Shown: piece by piece, positions 17,630 to 26,479 of the stretch
Layout: the number at the start of each line of letters is the position of its first letter
Position numbering within the stretch: position 1 is the stretch's first letter
Source: Escherichia coli
GTDB taxonomy: Bacteria > Pseudomonadota > Gammaproteobacteria > Enterobacterales > Enterobacteriaceae
DNA length: 64,000 bases
Direction of reading: 5' to 3'
Assembly (NCBI RefSeq): GCF_036503815.1
Contig: NZ_AP027764.1
Span: 744,001 to 808,000 of the forward strand
Notes under the pieces: generated by a model
What the model was told of the DNA's origin: nothing
The model's database searches: none
Seen by the model: the letters and a program-made list of their open reading frames with translations, nothing else
Made by a program: the position numbers and the translations under genes

Positions 17630-18028
17630 GTGTGCGAAATCAATCGTTCACGCTATTCAGCTTACCTGTTGCATGTTCACGTTGTTTTTATGACAAAATA
17701 CCGCCGTCCAGTTTTTGGTGAATTGCATCATGCAAACATGCGTCAGTATGTAGCGGAGGTATGCGCGGACTTTGGCGCCGAGTTAAAGGAATGTGACGGC
17801 GAGGCAGATCATGTTCACATGCTGATTGAATACCCACCGTTGGTGCAACTCACAAAGCTGGTAAACAGCCTTAAGTCCGTTACCAGTAGGCGGCTGCGGA
17901 ATGATTTTATTGATTTGCGCGCCGCGTATTCAAAGCCCGTACTCTGGTCACGCTCTTATTTCATCGGTTCATGTGGTGGAGCACCGCTGGAAGTTGTGAA
18001 AAAGTATATTCAGAATCAGCGTGGCTGA
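17630..18028 (+). CDS. tnpA: TnpA, Y1 HUH transposase of the IS200/IS605 family
   Basis: 132 aa from a GTG at 17630. That start has a GGGAGG ribosome site 8 bases upstream and aligns with family N-termini; an in-frame ATG at 17576 has no ribosome site and would lie in the tnpB upstream region. HUH motif His61-Val-His63 (ADHVHMLIEYPP) and catalytic Tyr126 (VVKKYIQNQ) are present. It excises and inserts single-stranded element DNA using the end hairpins. Divergent from tnpB, 66 bp start to start. Confidence 0.92.
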   Translation: MCEINRSRYSAYLLHVHVVFMTKYRRPVFGELHHANMRQYVAEVCADFGAELKECDGEADHVHMLIEYPPLVQLTKLVNSLKSVTSRRLRNDFIDLRAAYSKPVLWSRSYFIGSCGGAPLEVVKKYIQNQRG

Positions 18029-18057
18029 TAAACTGCGGGCTTAACAGCCCAAATTCC

Positions 18058-18082
18058 CCTCCCGCCTACGTTGGGGGGGAGT
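18058..18082. repeat. Left-end subterminal hairpin of the transposon
   Basis: CTCCC (18059-18063) pairs with GGGAG (18077-18081), with extra C-G pairs toward the loop. A second small stem GGGC/GCCC occurs at 18037-18050 just after tnpA. Confidence 0.6.
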
Positions 18083-18098
18083 ACCCAGTGGAGGAAGG

Positions 18099-19400
18099 AT
18101 GGCTCAGGAAATCGAATTAAAGTTTATTGTTAATCACAGTGCCGTTGAGGCGTTGCGTGACCATCTCAATACGCTGGGCGGCGAGCACCATGACCCCGTG
18201 CAGTTGCTGAATATTTACTACGAAACGCTGGATAACTGGCTGCGTGGGCACGACATGGGCTTACGTATCCGTGGCGAAAACGGTCGCTATGAGATGACCA
18301 TGAAAGTTGCAGGAAGAGTGACAGGCGGCTTACACCAGCGCCCGGAATATAACGTGGCGTTGAGCGAACCGACGCTCGACCTGGCGCAGTTACCGACGGA
18401 AGTCTGGCCGAACGGCGAATTGCCTGCCGATCTCGCTTCCCGCTTACAACCGCTGTTCAGCACCGATTTTTATCGCGAAAAGTGGCTGGTAGAGGTCGAT
18501 GGTAGCCAAATTGAAATCGCTCTCGATCAGGGCGAGGTGAAGGCAGGCGAATTTGCTGAGCCTATCTGCGAGCTTGAACTGGAACTGCTTAGCGGCGACA
18601 CGCGCGCGGTGCTGAAACTGGCGAACCAACTGGTATCGCAAACCGGATTACGTCAGGGCAGCCTGAGCAAAGCGGCGCGTGGCTATCATCTGGCGCAGGG
18701 CAATCCTGCGCGTGAAATCAAACCCACCACCATTTTGCATGTTGCGGCAAAAGCGGATGTCGAGCAGGGGCTGGAAGCGGCGCTCGAGCTGGCGTTAGCG
18801 CAATGGCAGTATCATGAAGAACTGTGGGTCCGCGGCAACGATGCGGCGAAAGAGCAAGTGCTGGCTGCCATTGGCCTGGTCCGTCATACGCTGATGCTGT
18901 TCGGTGGCATTGTGCCGCGTAAAGCGAGCACTCACTTACGTGACCTGCTGACTCAATGCGAAGCGACCATCGCATCTGCGGTGTCTGCCGTAACGGCGGT
19001 CTACTCTACCGAAACGGCGATGGCGAAGCTGGCGTTGACCGAATGGCTGGTAAGCAAAGCCTGGCAGCCGTTTTTAGATGCCAAAGCGCAGGGCAAAATC
19101 AGCGATTCTTTCAAACGCTTTGCCGATATCCATCTTTCCCGCCATGCCGCTGAACTGAAAAGCGTTTTCTGCCAGCCATTAGGCGATCGCTACCGTGACC
19201 AATTGCCGCGCCTGACGCGTGACATTGACTCAATATTGTTGCTGGCGGGTTACTACGATCCTCTCGTCGCGCAAGCCTGGCTGGAGAACTGGCAGGGACT
19301 GCGTCATGCCATTGCGACCGGGCAACGCATTGAAATTGAACATTTCCGTAATGAGGCAAACAATCAGGAACCGTTCTGGTTGCACAGCGGAAAACGTTAA
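18099..19400 (+). CDS. ygiF: Inorganic triphosphatase YgiF (CYTH-CHAD)
   Basis: 433 aa, full length. N-terminal CYTH domain with the signature EIELKF (residues 4-9) and the usual run of charged tunnel residues to about 200, then a C-terminal CHAD helical domain with conserved His/Arg (ATHL, RHTLMLFGG, HLSRHAAELK). It hydrolyses tripolyphosphate to phosphate and pyrophosphate. The ribosome site GGAGGAAGG is intact, but the transposon end lies only about 10 bases upstream, so its normal promoter is displaced. glnE follows 22 bp downstream. Confidence 0.96.
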   Translation: MAQEIELKFIVNHSAVEALRDHLNTLGGEHHDPVQLLNIYYETLDNWLRGHDMGLRIRGENGRYEMTMKVAGRVTGGLHQRPEYNVALSEPTLDLAQLPTEVWPNGELPADLASRLQPLFSTDFYREKWLVEVDGSQIEIALDQGEVKAGEFAEPICELELELLSGDTRAVLKLANQLVSQTGLRQGSLSKAARGYHLAQGNPAREIKPTTILHVAAKADVEQGLEAALELALAQWQYHEELWVRGNDAAKEQVLAAIGLVRHTLMLFGGIVPRKASTHLRDLLTQCEATIASAVSAVTAVYSTETAMAKLALTEWLVSKAWQPFLDAKAQGKISDSFKRFADIHLSRHAAELKSVFCQPLGDRYRDQLPRLTRDIDSILLLAGYYDPLVAQAWLENWQGLRHAIATGQRIEIEHFRNEANNQEPFWLHSGKR

Positions 19401-19422
19401 TCAGGCAAGGATAAAATCGCTT

Positions 19423-22263
19423 ATGAAGCCGCTCTCTTCACCGTTACAGCAGTACTGGCAGACCGTTGTTGAGCGGCTGCCAGCGCCTTTAGCCGAGGAA
19501 TCACTTAGCGCACAGGCGAAGTCAGTACTTACCTTCAGTGATTTTGTGCAGGACAGCGTAATTGCGCATCCAGAGTGGCTGACGGAACTGGAAAGCCAGC
19601 CGCCGCAGGTCGACGAATGGCAGCATTACGCTGCATGGTTGCAGAAGGCGCTCAGTGATGTAAGCGACGAAGCAGGGTTAATGCGCGAGCTGCGTCTGTT
19701 CCGGCGGCGCATTATGGTGCGCATTGCCTGGGCGCAAACGCTGGCACTGGTTACTGAAGAGAGCATATTGCAGCAGCTCAGCCATCTGGCGGAGACATTG
19801 ATTGTCGCCGCGCGTGACTGGCTGTATGAGGCCTGCTGCCGCGAGTGGGGTACGCCCTGCAATGCGCAGGGTGAAGCGCAACCGCTGCTGATTTTAGGCA
19901 TGGGTAAACTGGGCGGCGGGGAGCTGAATTTTTCCTCAGATATCGATCTGATTTTTGTCTGGCCGGAACATGGTTGCACGCAGGGCGGACGCAGGGAACT
20001 GGATAACGCTCAGTTCTTTACCCGCATGGGTCAGCGGCTGATTAAAGTGCTGGATCAACCAACGCAGGATGGCTTCGTCTATCGCGTGGATATGCGACTA
20101 CGTCCGTTTGGCGAAAGTGGCCCGCTGGTGCTGAGCTTTGCGGCGCTGGAAGATTATTACCAGGAGCAGGGGCGCGACTGGGAGCGATACGCCATGGTCA
20201 AGGCGCGGATTATGGGGGATAGCGACGGCGTCTATGCTAATGAGTTGCGTGCGATGCTGCGTCCGTTTGTTTTCCGCCGTTACATCGATTTCAGCGTGAT
20301 CCAGTCGCTGCGCAACATGAAAGGGATGATTGCCCGCGAAGTGCGTCGACGCGGTTTGACCGACAACATCAAACTTGGCGCGGGTGGCATTCGCGAAATT
20401 GAATTTATCGTCCAGGTGTTCCAGCTCATTCGCGGCGGGCGCGAACCGTCGCTGCAATCGCGCTCTTTACTGCCAACGCTCAGCGCCATTGCCGCGCTGC
20501 ATCTGCTTTCTGAAAACGATGCTGAACAATTGCGAGTGGCGTATCTGTTCCTGCGGCGTCTGGAAAACCTGCTGCAAAGCATTAACGACGAACAAACCCA
20601 GACACTTCCTTCTGATGAGCTTAACCGTGCGCGGCTGGCATGGGCAATGGATTTCGCGGACTGGCCGCAACTAACCGGGGCGCTGACCGGACATATGACC
20701 AATGTGCGCCGGGTGTTTAACGAATTGATTGGCGATGACGAAAGCGAAACACAGGAAGAGTCGCTATCGGAACAGTGGCGTGAGTTGTGGCAGGATGCGT
20801 TGCAGGAAGATGACACCACGCCAGTGCTGGCACATCTTAGCGAAGATGATCGCAAACAGGTGCTAACACTGATTGCCGATTTCCGCAAAGAGCTGGATAA
20901 GCGCACAATCGGGCCGCGAGGACGTCAGGTGCTCGACCATCTGATGCCGCATCTGCTAAGTGATGTCTGTGCGCGTGAAGACGCTGCTGTCACGCTGTCG
21001 CGCATTACGGCTTTGCTGGTGGGGATTGTTACCCGCACTACCTATCTTGAGCTGCTTAGTGAATTCCCCGCAGCGCTTAAGCATTTGATTTCGCTGTGCG
21101 CCGCATCGCCGATGATTGCCAGCCAACTGGCGCGTTATCCATTATTGCTGGACGAACTGCTCGATCCGAACACTCTTTACCAGCCGACGGCGACGGATGC
21201 CTACCGTGATGAACTGCGCCAGTATTTGCTGCGCGTGCCGGAAGATGACGAAGAGCAACAGCTTGAGGCGCTGCGTCAGTTCAAACAGGCGCAACTTTTA
21301 CGCATCGCGGCAGCGGATATCGCCGGTACGCTACCGGTAATGAAAGTGAGCGATCACTTAACCTGGCTGGCGGAAGCTATGATAGATGCCGTCGTTCAGC
21401 AGGCGTGGGTTCAAATGGTTGCCCGCTACGGTAAACCGAATCACCTGAACGAACGCGAAGGGCGTGGTTTTGCGGTGGTCGGCTACGGCAAGCTGGGCGG
21501 CTGGGAGTTAGGCTACAGTTCCGATCTTGACCTGATCTTCCTCCATGATTGCCCAATGGATGCGATGACTGACGGCGAGCGGGAAATCGACGGGCGACAG
21601 TTTTATCTGCGTCTGGCGCAACGCATTATGCATCTGTTCAGTACGCGAACCTCTTCCGGCATTTTGTATGAAGTGGATGCTCGACTGCGTCCGTCCGGGG
21701 CGGCGGGAATGCTGGTCACCTCTGCAGAAGCGTTTTCCGATTATCAGAAAAACGAGGCCTGGACGTGGGAACATCAGGCGCTGGTGCGTGCGCGTGTAGT
21801 GTACGGCGATCCGCAGCTCACCGCGCACTTTGACGCGGTGCGTCGCGAGATTATGACGCTGCCGCGCGAAGGCAAAACCCTGAAAACAGAAGTGCGGGAA
21901 ATGCGGGAGAAAATGCGCGCTCATCTCGGCAATAAACATCGCGATCGCTTTGATATCAAAGCCGATGAAGGCGGAATTACCGATATCGAATTTATTACCC
22001 AATATCTGGTGTTGCGCTACGCTCATGAAAAACCGAAGTTAACGCGCTGGTCAGACAACGTGCGTATTCTGGAACTGTTGGCGCAAAACGACATTATGGA
22101 AGAACAGGAAGCGATGGCGCTGACCTGTGCTTACACGACGCTGCGCGATGAACTTCATCATCTGGCATTACAGGAATTGCCGGGCCATGTGTCGGAGGAT
22201 TGCTTCACCGCAGAGCGTGATCTGGTGCGGGCAAGCTGGCAGAAGTGGCTGGTGGAAGAATGA
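19423..22263 (+). CDS. glnE: Glutamine synthetase adenylyltransferase/adenylyl-removing enzyme GlnE
   Basis: 946 aa from ATG 19423 (MKPLSSPLQQYW), the E. coli length; longer upstream readings would overlap ygiF. Two nucleotidyltransferase domains: N-terminal deadenylylase (GMGKLGGGELNFSSDIDLIF) and C-terminal adenylylase (GYGKLGGWELGYSSDLDLIF), joined by a regulatory linker. With PII it sets glutamine synthetase activity according to nitrogen status. Probably co-transcribed with ygiF and possibly hldE, 47 bp downstream. Confidence 0.97.
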   Translation: MKPLSSPLQQYWQTVVERLPAPLAEESLSAQAKSVLTFSDFVQDSVIAHPEWLTELESQPPQVDEWQHYAAWLQKALSDVSDEAGLMRELRLFRRRIMVRIAWAQTLALVTEESILQQLSHLAETLIVAARDWLYEACCREWGTPCNAQGEAQPLLILGMGKLGGGELNFSSDIDLIFVWPEHGCTQGGRRELDNAQFFTRMGQRLIKVLDQPTQDGFVYRVDMRLRPFGESGPLVLSFAALEDYYQEQGRDWERYAMVKARIMGDSDGVYANELRAMLRPFVFRRYIDFSVIQSLRNMKGMIAREVRRRGLTDNIKLGAGGIREIEFIVQVFQLIRGGREPSLQSRSLLPTLSAIAALHLLSENDAEQLRVAYLFLRRLENLLQSINDEQTQTLPSDELNRARLAWAMDFADWPQLTGALTGHMTNVRRVFNELIGDDESETQEESLSEQWRELWQDALQEDDTTPVLAHLSEDDRKQVLTLIADFRKELDKRTIGPRGRQVLDHLMPHLLSDVCAREDAAVTLSRITALLVGIVTRTTYLELLSEFPAALKHLISLCAASPMIASQLARYPLLLDELLDPNTLYQPTATDAYRDELRQYLLRVPEDDEEQQLEALRQFKQAQLLRIAAADIAGTLPVMKVSDHLTWLAEAMIDAVVQQAWVQMVARYGKPNHLNEREGRGFAVVGYGKLGGWELGYSSDLDLIFLHDCPMDAMTDGEREIDGRQFYLRLAQRIMHLFSTRTSSGILYEVDARLRPSGAAGMLVTSAEAFSDYQKNEAWTWEHQALVRARVVYGDPQLTAHFDAVRREIMTLPREGKTLKTEVREMREKMRAHLGNKHRDRFDIKADEGGITDIEFITQYLVLRYAHEKPKLTRWSDNVRILELLAQNDIMEEQEAMALTCAYTTLRDELHHLALQELPGHVSEDCFTAERDLVRASWQKWLVEE

Positions 22264-22310
22264 AGTATGGTATTATCGCGCGCAAATTTTGAATCTCTCA
22301 GGAGACAGGA

Positions 22311-23744
22311 ATGAAAGTAACGCTGCCAGAGTTTGAACGTGCAGGAGTGATGGTGGTTGGTGATGTGATGCTGGATCGTTACTGGTACGGTCCCACCAGC
22401 CGTATCTCGCCGGAAGCGCCGGTGCCCGTGGTTAAAGTGAATACCATCGAAGAACGTCCGGGCGGCGCGGCTAACGTGGCGATGAATATCGCTTCTCTCG
22501 GTGCTAATGCACGCCTGGTCGGGTTGACGGGCATTGACGATGCGGCGCGCGCGCTGAGTAAATCTCTGGCCGACGTCAACGTCAAATGCGACTTCGTTTC
22601 TGTACCGACGCATCCGACCATCACCAAATTACGGGTACTTTCCCGCAACCAACAGCTGATCCGTCTGGATTTTGAAGAAGGTTTCGAAGGGGTTGATCCG
22701 CAGCCGCTGCACGAGCGGATTAATCAGGCGCTGAGTTCGATTGGCGCGCTGGTGCTCTCTGACTACGCGAAAGGTGCGCTGGCAAGCGTGCAGCAGATGA
22801 TCCAACTGGCGCGTAAAGCGGGCGTTCCGGTGCTGATTGATCCAAAAGGCACCGATTTTGAGCGCTACCGCGGCGCTACGCTGTTAACGCCGAATCTCTC
22901 GGAATTTGAAGCTGTTGTCGGTAAATGTAAGACCGAAGAAGAGATTGTTGAGCGCGGAATGAAACTGATTGCCGATTACGAACTCTCGGCTCTGTTGGTG
23001 ACCCGTTCCGAACAAGGGATGTCGCTGCTGCAACCGGGTAAAGAGCCGCTGCATATGCCAACCCAGGCGCAAGAAGTGTATGACGTCACCGGTGCGGGCG
23101 ATACGGTGATTGGTGTGCTGGCAGCAACGCTGGCGGCGGGTAATTCGCTGGAAGAAGCCTGCTTCTTTGCCAACGCGGCGGCCGGTGTGGTGGTTGGCAA
23201 ACTGGGAACATCCACGGTTTCGCCGATCGAGCTGGAAAATGCAGTACGTGGACGTGCAGATACCGGCTTTGGTGTGATGACCGAAGAGGAACTGAAGCTT
23301 GCTGTAGCGGCGGCGCGTAAACGCGGTGAAAAAGTGGTGATGACCAATGGCGTCTTCGACATCCTGCACGCCGGGCACGTCTCCTATCTGGCAAATGCCC
23401 GCAAACTGGGTGACCGCCTGATTGTCGCTGTGAACAGCGATGCCTCCACCAAACGGCTGAAAGGGGATTCCCGCCCCGTTAACCCTCTCGAACAGCGTAT
23501 GATTGTGCTGGGGGCACTGGAAGCGGTCGACTGGGTGGTGTCGTTTGAAGAAGACACGCCGCAGCGCTTGATTGCCGGGATCTTGCCAGACCTGCTGGTG
23601 AAAGGCGGCGACTATAAACCAGAAGAGATTGCCGGGAGTAAAGAAGTCTGGGCCAATGGTGGCGAAGTGCTGGTGCTCAACTTTGAAGACGGTTGCTCAA
23701 CGACCAACATCATCAAGAAGATCCAACAGGATAAAAAAGGCTAA
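22311..23744 (+). CDS. hldE: Bifunctional ADP-heptose synthesis enzyme HldE
   Basis: 477 aa (formerly rfaE). Residues 1-318 are a ribokinase-family heptose-7-phosphate kinase with the DVTGAGDTVIG signature. Residues ~340-477 are a nucleotidyltransferase with the HxGH motif in NGVFDILHAGHVSYL. It performs kinase and ADP-transfer steps to ADP-heptose for the LPS inner core. Ribosome site CAGGAGACAGG. Confidence 0.98.
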   Translation: MKVTLPEFERAGVMVVGDVMLDRYWYGPTSRISPEAPVPVVKVNTIEERPGGAANVAMNIASLGANARLVGLTGIDDAARALSKSLADVNVKCDFVSVPTHPTITKLRVLSRNQQLIRLDFEEGFEGVDPQPLHERINQALSSIGALVLSDYAKGALASVQQMIQLARKAGVPVLIDPKGTDFERYRGATLLTPNLSEFEAVVGKCKTEEEIVERGMKLIADYELSALLVTRSEQGMSLLQPGKEPLHMPTQAQEVYDVTGAGDTVIGVLAATLAAGNSLEEACFFANAAAGVVVGKLGTSTVSPIELENAVRGRADTGFGVMTEEELKLAVAAARKRGEKVVMTNGVFDILHAGHVSYLANARKLGDRLIVAVNSDASTKRLKGDSRPVNPLEQRMIVLGALEAVDWVVSFEEDTPQRLIAGILPDLLVKGGDYKPEEIAGSKEVWANGGEVLVLNFEDGCSTTNIIKKIQQDKKG

Positions 23745-23788
23745 CCGGAAAGCGGTTCACAGTTCTCGCGTTGTGCCGGATAGACCTA

Positions 23789-23817
23789 TTGACGCTGTTG
23801 TTTTTTCAACCTAAAGT
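23789..23817 (+). promoter_or_regulatory. sib promoter
   Basis: TTGACG (23789-23794), 17-bp spacer, TAAAGT (23812-23817); predicted start about 23824. Confidence 0.7.
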
Positions 23818-23823
23818 AAAGGA

Positions 23824-23966
23824 ACAAGGGTAAGGGAGGATTTCTCCCCCCTCTGATGAGTTGTTAGTAAGTCGGGAAACTTAACAGTAACAACACAACC
23901 AGTATGATGACGAACTTCATCATAACCCTTTCCTTATACAAGGCCCCTTCCTCGGGAGGGGCTTTC
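23824..23966 (+). ncRNA. Sib antitoxin RNA (QUAD family)
   Basis: About 143 nt from ACAAGGGTAAGGGAGG to the terminator hairpin GCCCCT/AGGGGC with trailing T residues (23941-23966). Family features are present: the GGGAGG...CTCCCC 5' hairpin and full antisense overlap of a tiny hydrophobic ORF. It represses ibs translation by base pairing. K-12 is recalled to have two tandem copies (sibD, sibE) here; only one is present, so I do not choose the letter. Confidence 0.85.
23864..23923 (-). CDS. Ibs toxic membrane peptide
   Basis: A 19-codon ORF antisense to the Sib RNA: MMKFVIILVVLLLLSFPTY. It is almost entirely hydrophobic, the right length for Ibs, with an AAGGAAAGG ribosome site. Ibs peptides insert in the inner membrane and depolarise the cell when overproduced. 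Too short for ordinary gene calling. Closest to IbsD/IbsE by position. Confidence 0.85.
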   Translation of the reverse strand: MMKFVIILVVLLLLSFPTY

Positions 23967-24118
23967 CCGTTTCAGCCCCTTGCTGGCTCCCCGATTGTTG
24001 ATGAGCGCCGGACCCCGCGCAATGCTTTCCCTGATGCAGTTTTCTCTTCCCCGAGTCGGCTCGCAAAACGCTGTAACAACCTGATCATTTGTACTTTTTA
24101 GCGGAACGCAGATATAAC

Positions 24119-24146
24119 AAATCCCCGGCTTTTTGGGCCAGGGATG
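24119..24146 (-). terminator. yqiK terminator
   Basis: Minus strand ATCCC-t-GGC, loop CCAAAAA, GCC-g-GGGAT followed by TTTG. It lies 16 bp beyond the yqiK stop. Confidence 0.6.
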
Positions 24147-24161
24147 TTCATGGTTGAAAAT

Positions 24162-25823
24162 TTATTCTATGTTTTCTGCTACGGGAGTTGTTGAGGTTAA
24201 GGGTGAAGTCAATGCCGCTAGCGAGCCGCCTGAAACACCAATTTCATTGAGCAAGGAGTCAATCAGCGGTGCCTGTGTGCGGTAAGAAAGCGCGGCTGAT
24301 AACGCTTGTTCCGCCAGATTTCCTCCACCAACGCTACCTGATATTGCATCCCCTGCGGTACCACCACGGTTCAGACCATCGACCTGAATAATCTTAATAC
24401 CGTCGATAGACTTCATTGGTTCCACAGATTTCTCAATTACCGCAGGGAGCGCCTGCAACAATGCCAGTTTGAATTTAAGGCTGGTTTGCTCGTCAGAAAG
24501 TACGTTGATAGCATCGTTCAGCGCACGTTGCGCTTCTGCTTCCGCCAGGCCTTTTTTACGCGTAGCTTCGGCTAACTCAACGATCGCCGCCGCCTGCATC
24601 TCTGCGGCTTCTTTTTCTGCTTTCGCCCGCACGGTCAGTTCAACCGCTTTGGTTTCTGCATCCTGCGCGGCAGCGATTAGGGCAACTTGTTTAGCACGAT
24701 CGGCTTCTGCGGTCTGGCGAGTGGTTTCTACGTTTTGCTGGGCGCTTACCGCTTCTGCAAGTGCAAGGTTGGCACGCGCTTCCGCTTGTGACTGCTGTTC
24801 CGATTTGGCGGCAATAGCGATCGATTTCGTCTGGTTGGCGATTTCGGTGACCTGCTGCTGTTCGATCTCTTTAATGCGAACTTCACGTTCAGCTTCAACT
24901 TTTCTGGAACGGACGGCCTGTTCGCGGTCGATTTCCGTTTCCTGAATCTGTCGTTCAGCCAGAATTCGCGTCTGCTCTGCTTCCCGACGACGCTCGGCCT
25001 CAAAAGCCGCAATTTTCGCATTCTGCTCAGCGGTACGGGTTTTAACCTGCTGCTCCTGCTCAAGCGTCATAAACGCTTCTTGCTGTTCAATCTCCAGCTT
25101 CCGCGAAAGCGCATCACGGTTTTTCTCACGCACCGCAACTTCTACATCCTGTTCAACTTCGTTACGTTCGCGACGACGGCGCTCCGTCTCCTGCGTCAGC
25201 TTGGTTAAACCTTCGGCGTCAAAGGCGTTGTTAGGATTGAAATGTTCTTTCGACGTCTGGTTAAAGTTGGTAAGTGAAACGCTTTCCAGTTCCAGGCCGT
25301 TTTTCGACAGATCTTCAGCAACGGTATTTTGTACGCCCTGCACGAAGTTCTCGCGGGTATCCTGTAACTCATGCATGGTCATTTGTGCAGCTGTTGCACG
25401 GAGGGCATCGACAAATTTATCTTCAACCAACATACGTAAGTCTTCAGGCGACAGGGTGCGTTGCCCCAGCGTCTGGGCGGCGGTGGCAATACCTTCCACT
25501 GACGGTTTTACCCGCACAAAGAAAGCGACAACGACATCGACGCGCATACGATCTTTCGTAATCAGGCTATCAATGGTTGAGCGGCTGACTTCCAGCTTCA
25601 GAGTATTCATATTGATGGGGATTATTTCATGAAAGATCGGCATCACGATTGCGCCACCGCTCATTACCACTTTTTGCCCACCTAAACCAGTACGAACAAA
25701 TGCTTGCTCTGCCGAAGCGCGACGATAGAGCCTGGCGAAAATAATCCCAATAATAAACAGAACGCATACGGCAATAATTGCGGTAAACATCCAGGAGGGC
25801 ATAGAATTAACAATATCATCCAT
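24162..25823 (-). CDS. yqiK: YqiK, flotillin-like inner-membrane protein
   Basis: 553 aa. N-terminal membrane anchor (MFTAIIAVCVLFIIGIIFA, residues 12-30), a PHB/SPFH domain (~35-220), then a long Ala/Glu/Arg-rich coiled coil (~230-450, repeated AEA/ERR patterns) and a Gly-rich tail. Flotillins organise membrane microdomains; the precise E. coli role is unclear. Its start is 26 bp after the yqiJ stop, so the two probably form an operon, as flotillin genes usually do with NfeD-like partners. Confidence 0.93.
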   Translation of the reverse strand: MDDIVNSMPSWMFTAIIAVCVLFIIGIIFARLYRRASAEQAFVRTGLGGQKVVMSGGAIVMPIFHEIIPINMNTLKLEVSRSTIDSLITKDRMRVDVVVAFFVRVKPSVEGIATAAQTLGQRTLSPEDLRMLVEDKFVDALRATAAQMTMHELQDTRENFVQGVQNTVAEDLSKNGLELESVSLTNFNQTSKEHFNPNNAFDAEGLTKLTQETERRRRERNEVEQDVEVAVREKNRDALSRKLEIEQQEAFMTLEQEQQVKTRTAEQNAKIAAFEAERRREAEQTRILAERQIQETEIDREQAVRSRKVEAEREVRIKEIEQQQVTEIANQTKSIAIAAKSEQQSQAEARANLALAEAVSAQQNVETTRQTAEADRAKQVALIAAAQDAETKAVELTVRAKAEKEAAEMQAAAIVELAEATRKKGLAEAEAQRALNDAINVLSDEQTSLKFKLALLQALPAVIEKSVEPMKSIDGIKIIQVDGLNRGGTAGDAISGSVGGGNLAEQALSAALSYRTQAPLIDSLLNEIGVSGGSLAALTSPLTSTTPVAENIE

Positions 25824-25849
25824 TATTAAATTTCCTTTTGATTAATAAA

Positions 25850-26479
25850 TTACAGTATTTGGGGCCAGGGATTTTTTTCCGCCAAATATCGCGTTGCAGA
25901 AAGTCGGCAAATAATTAATACTTTGTCTCCTTTAGCGAAAGTTTTTTCTTCTTCAGGTTCCAGTAGTAAATAATGTATTTGGCCAAATTGATCGGTGAGT
26001 TTTCCTTCACAGGGGTTACCTGAAGTGGCCTGATGTCCGGTAATTAATGCCATGCAGCCAATATAATCGTCTTCTGTAATAGCAGTGCTATGATCTCGTG
26101 GTAACCAAGGCGCAATTACTTTACCGGTATAATGCACCGCAATAATCGTAAACAGTAAACTGACAGGAACCACGAACAGGTTCGAGAGTGGTGATTGCCA
26201 AACCATGATGCAGGCATGCTGCAACAGGATGCCAATAAGACCAAAAAAACCAGCCAGTAAACAGAGAACGACGAGAGCTGGCAATCTTCCGATATTGAGA
26301 TAATGAAGTGCCTGGCTAATATGACCTGTGGTTATGGAATCATAATGGTCAAGATGTGCATCAAGAGCACCGGAGAGCATGTGACCGCAGATAAGTGCAA
26401 AAATTTCTAAAAGGCCGATCAACAGTACAAAGGAAATAGCGAAAAGATAAGGGGTGTTATAGTCGGCGAATAAAATCAT
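25850..26479 (-). CDS. yqiJ: YqiJ, NfeD-like inner-membrane protein
   Basis: 209 aa. Three or so membrane helices (residues ~10-35, 65-90, 100-125), then a cytoplasmic OB-fold-like C-terminus (GCMALITGH...KGDKVLIICR). OB-fold membrane proteins pair with SPFH proteins, matching its position before yqiK. The 268-bp region upstream, shared with divergent glgS, is AT-rich. Confidence 0.92.
   Translation of the reverse strand: MILFADYNTPYLFAISFVLLIGLLEIFALICGHMLSGALDAHLDHYDSITTGHISQALHYLNIGRLPALVVLCLLAGFFGLIGILLQHACIMVWQSPLSNLFVVPVSLLFTIIAVHYTGKVIAPWLPRDHSTAITEDDYIGCMALITGHQATSGNPCEGKLTDQFGQIHYLLLEPEEEKTFAKGDKVLIICRLSATRYLAEKNPWPQIL

Larger units (their letters stand above)
16254..18090 (-). mobile_element. 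IS200/IS605-family transposon with divergent tnpA and tnpB
   Basis: A ~1.84-kb element between ygiM and ygiF. No terminal inverted repeats or target duplication are expected for this family and none is obvious. Instead there are subterminal hairpins: the right end at 16266-16301 and the left end at 18058-18082. Divergent tnpA and tnpB is the IS605/IS609 arrangement. Ends are approximate (right 16250-16260, left 18083-18092). The orientation is left end at the high coordinate. ygiF keeps its ribosome site just outside the left end. Confidence 0.88.

Noticed and set aside
19219..19422. Longer glnE start inside ygiF
   Set aside because: Would overlap ygiF by 180 bases out of frame; ATG 19423 gives the known 946-aa GlnE.
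23967..24118. Second Sib/Ibs copy
   Set aside because: No second GGGAGG hairpin, promoter or hydrophobic mini-ORF in this stretch.
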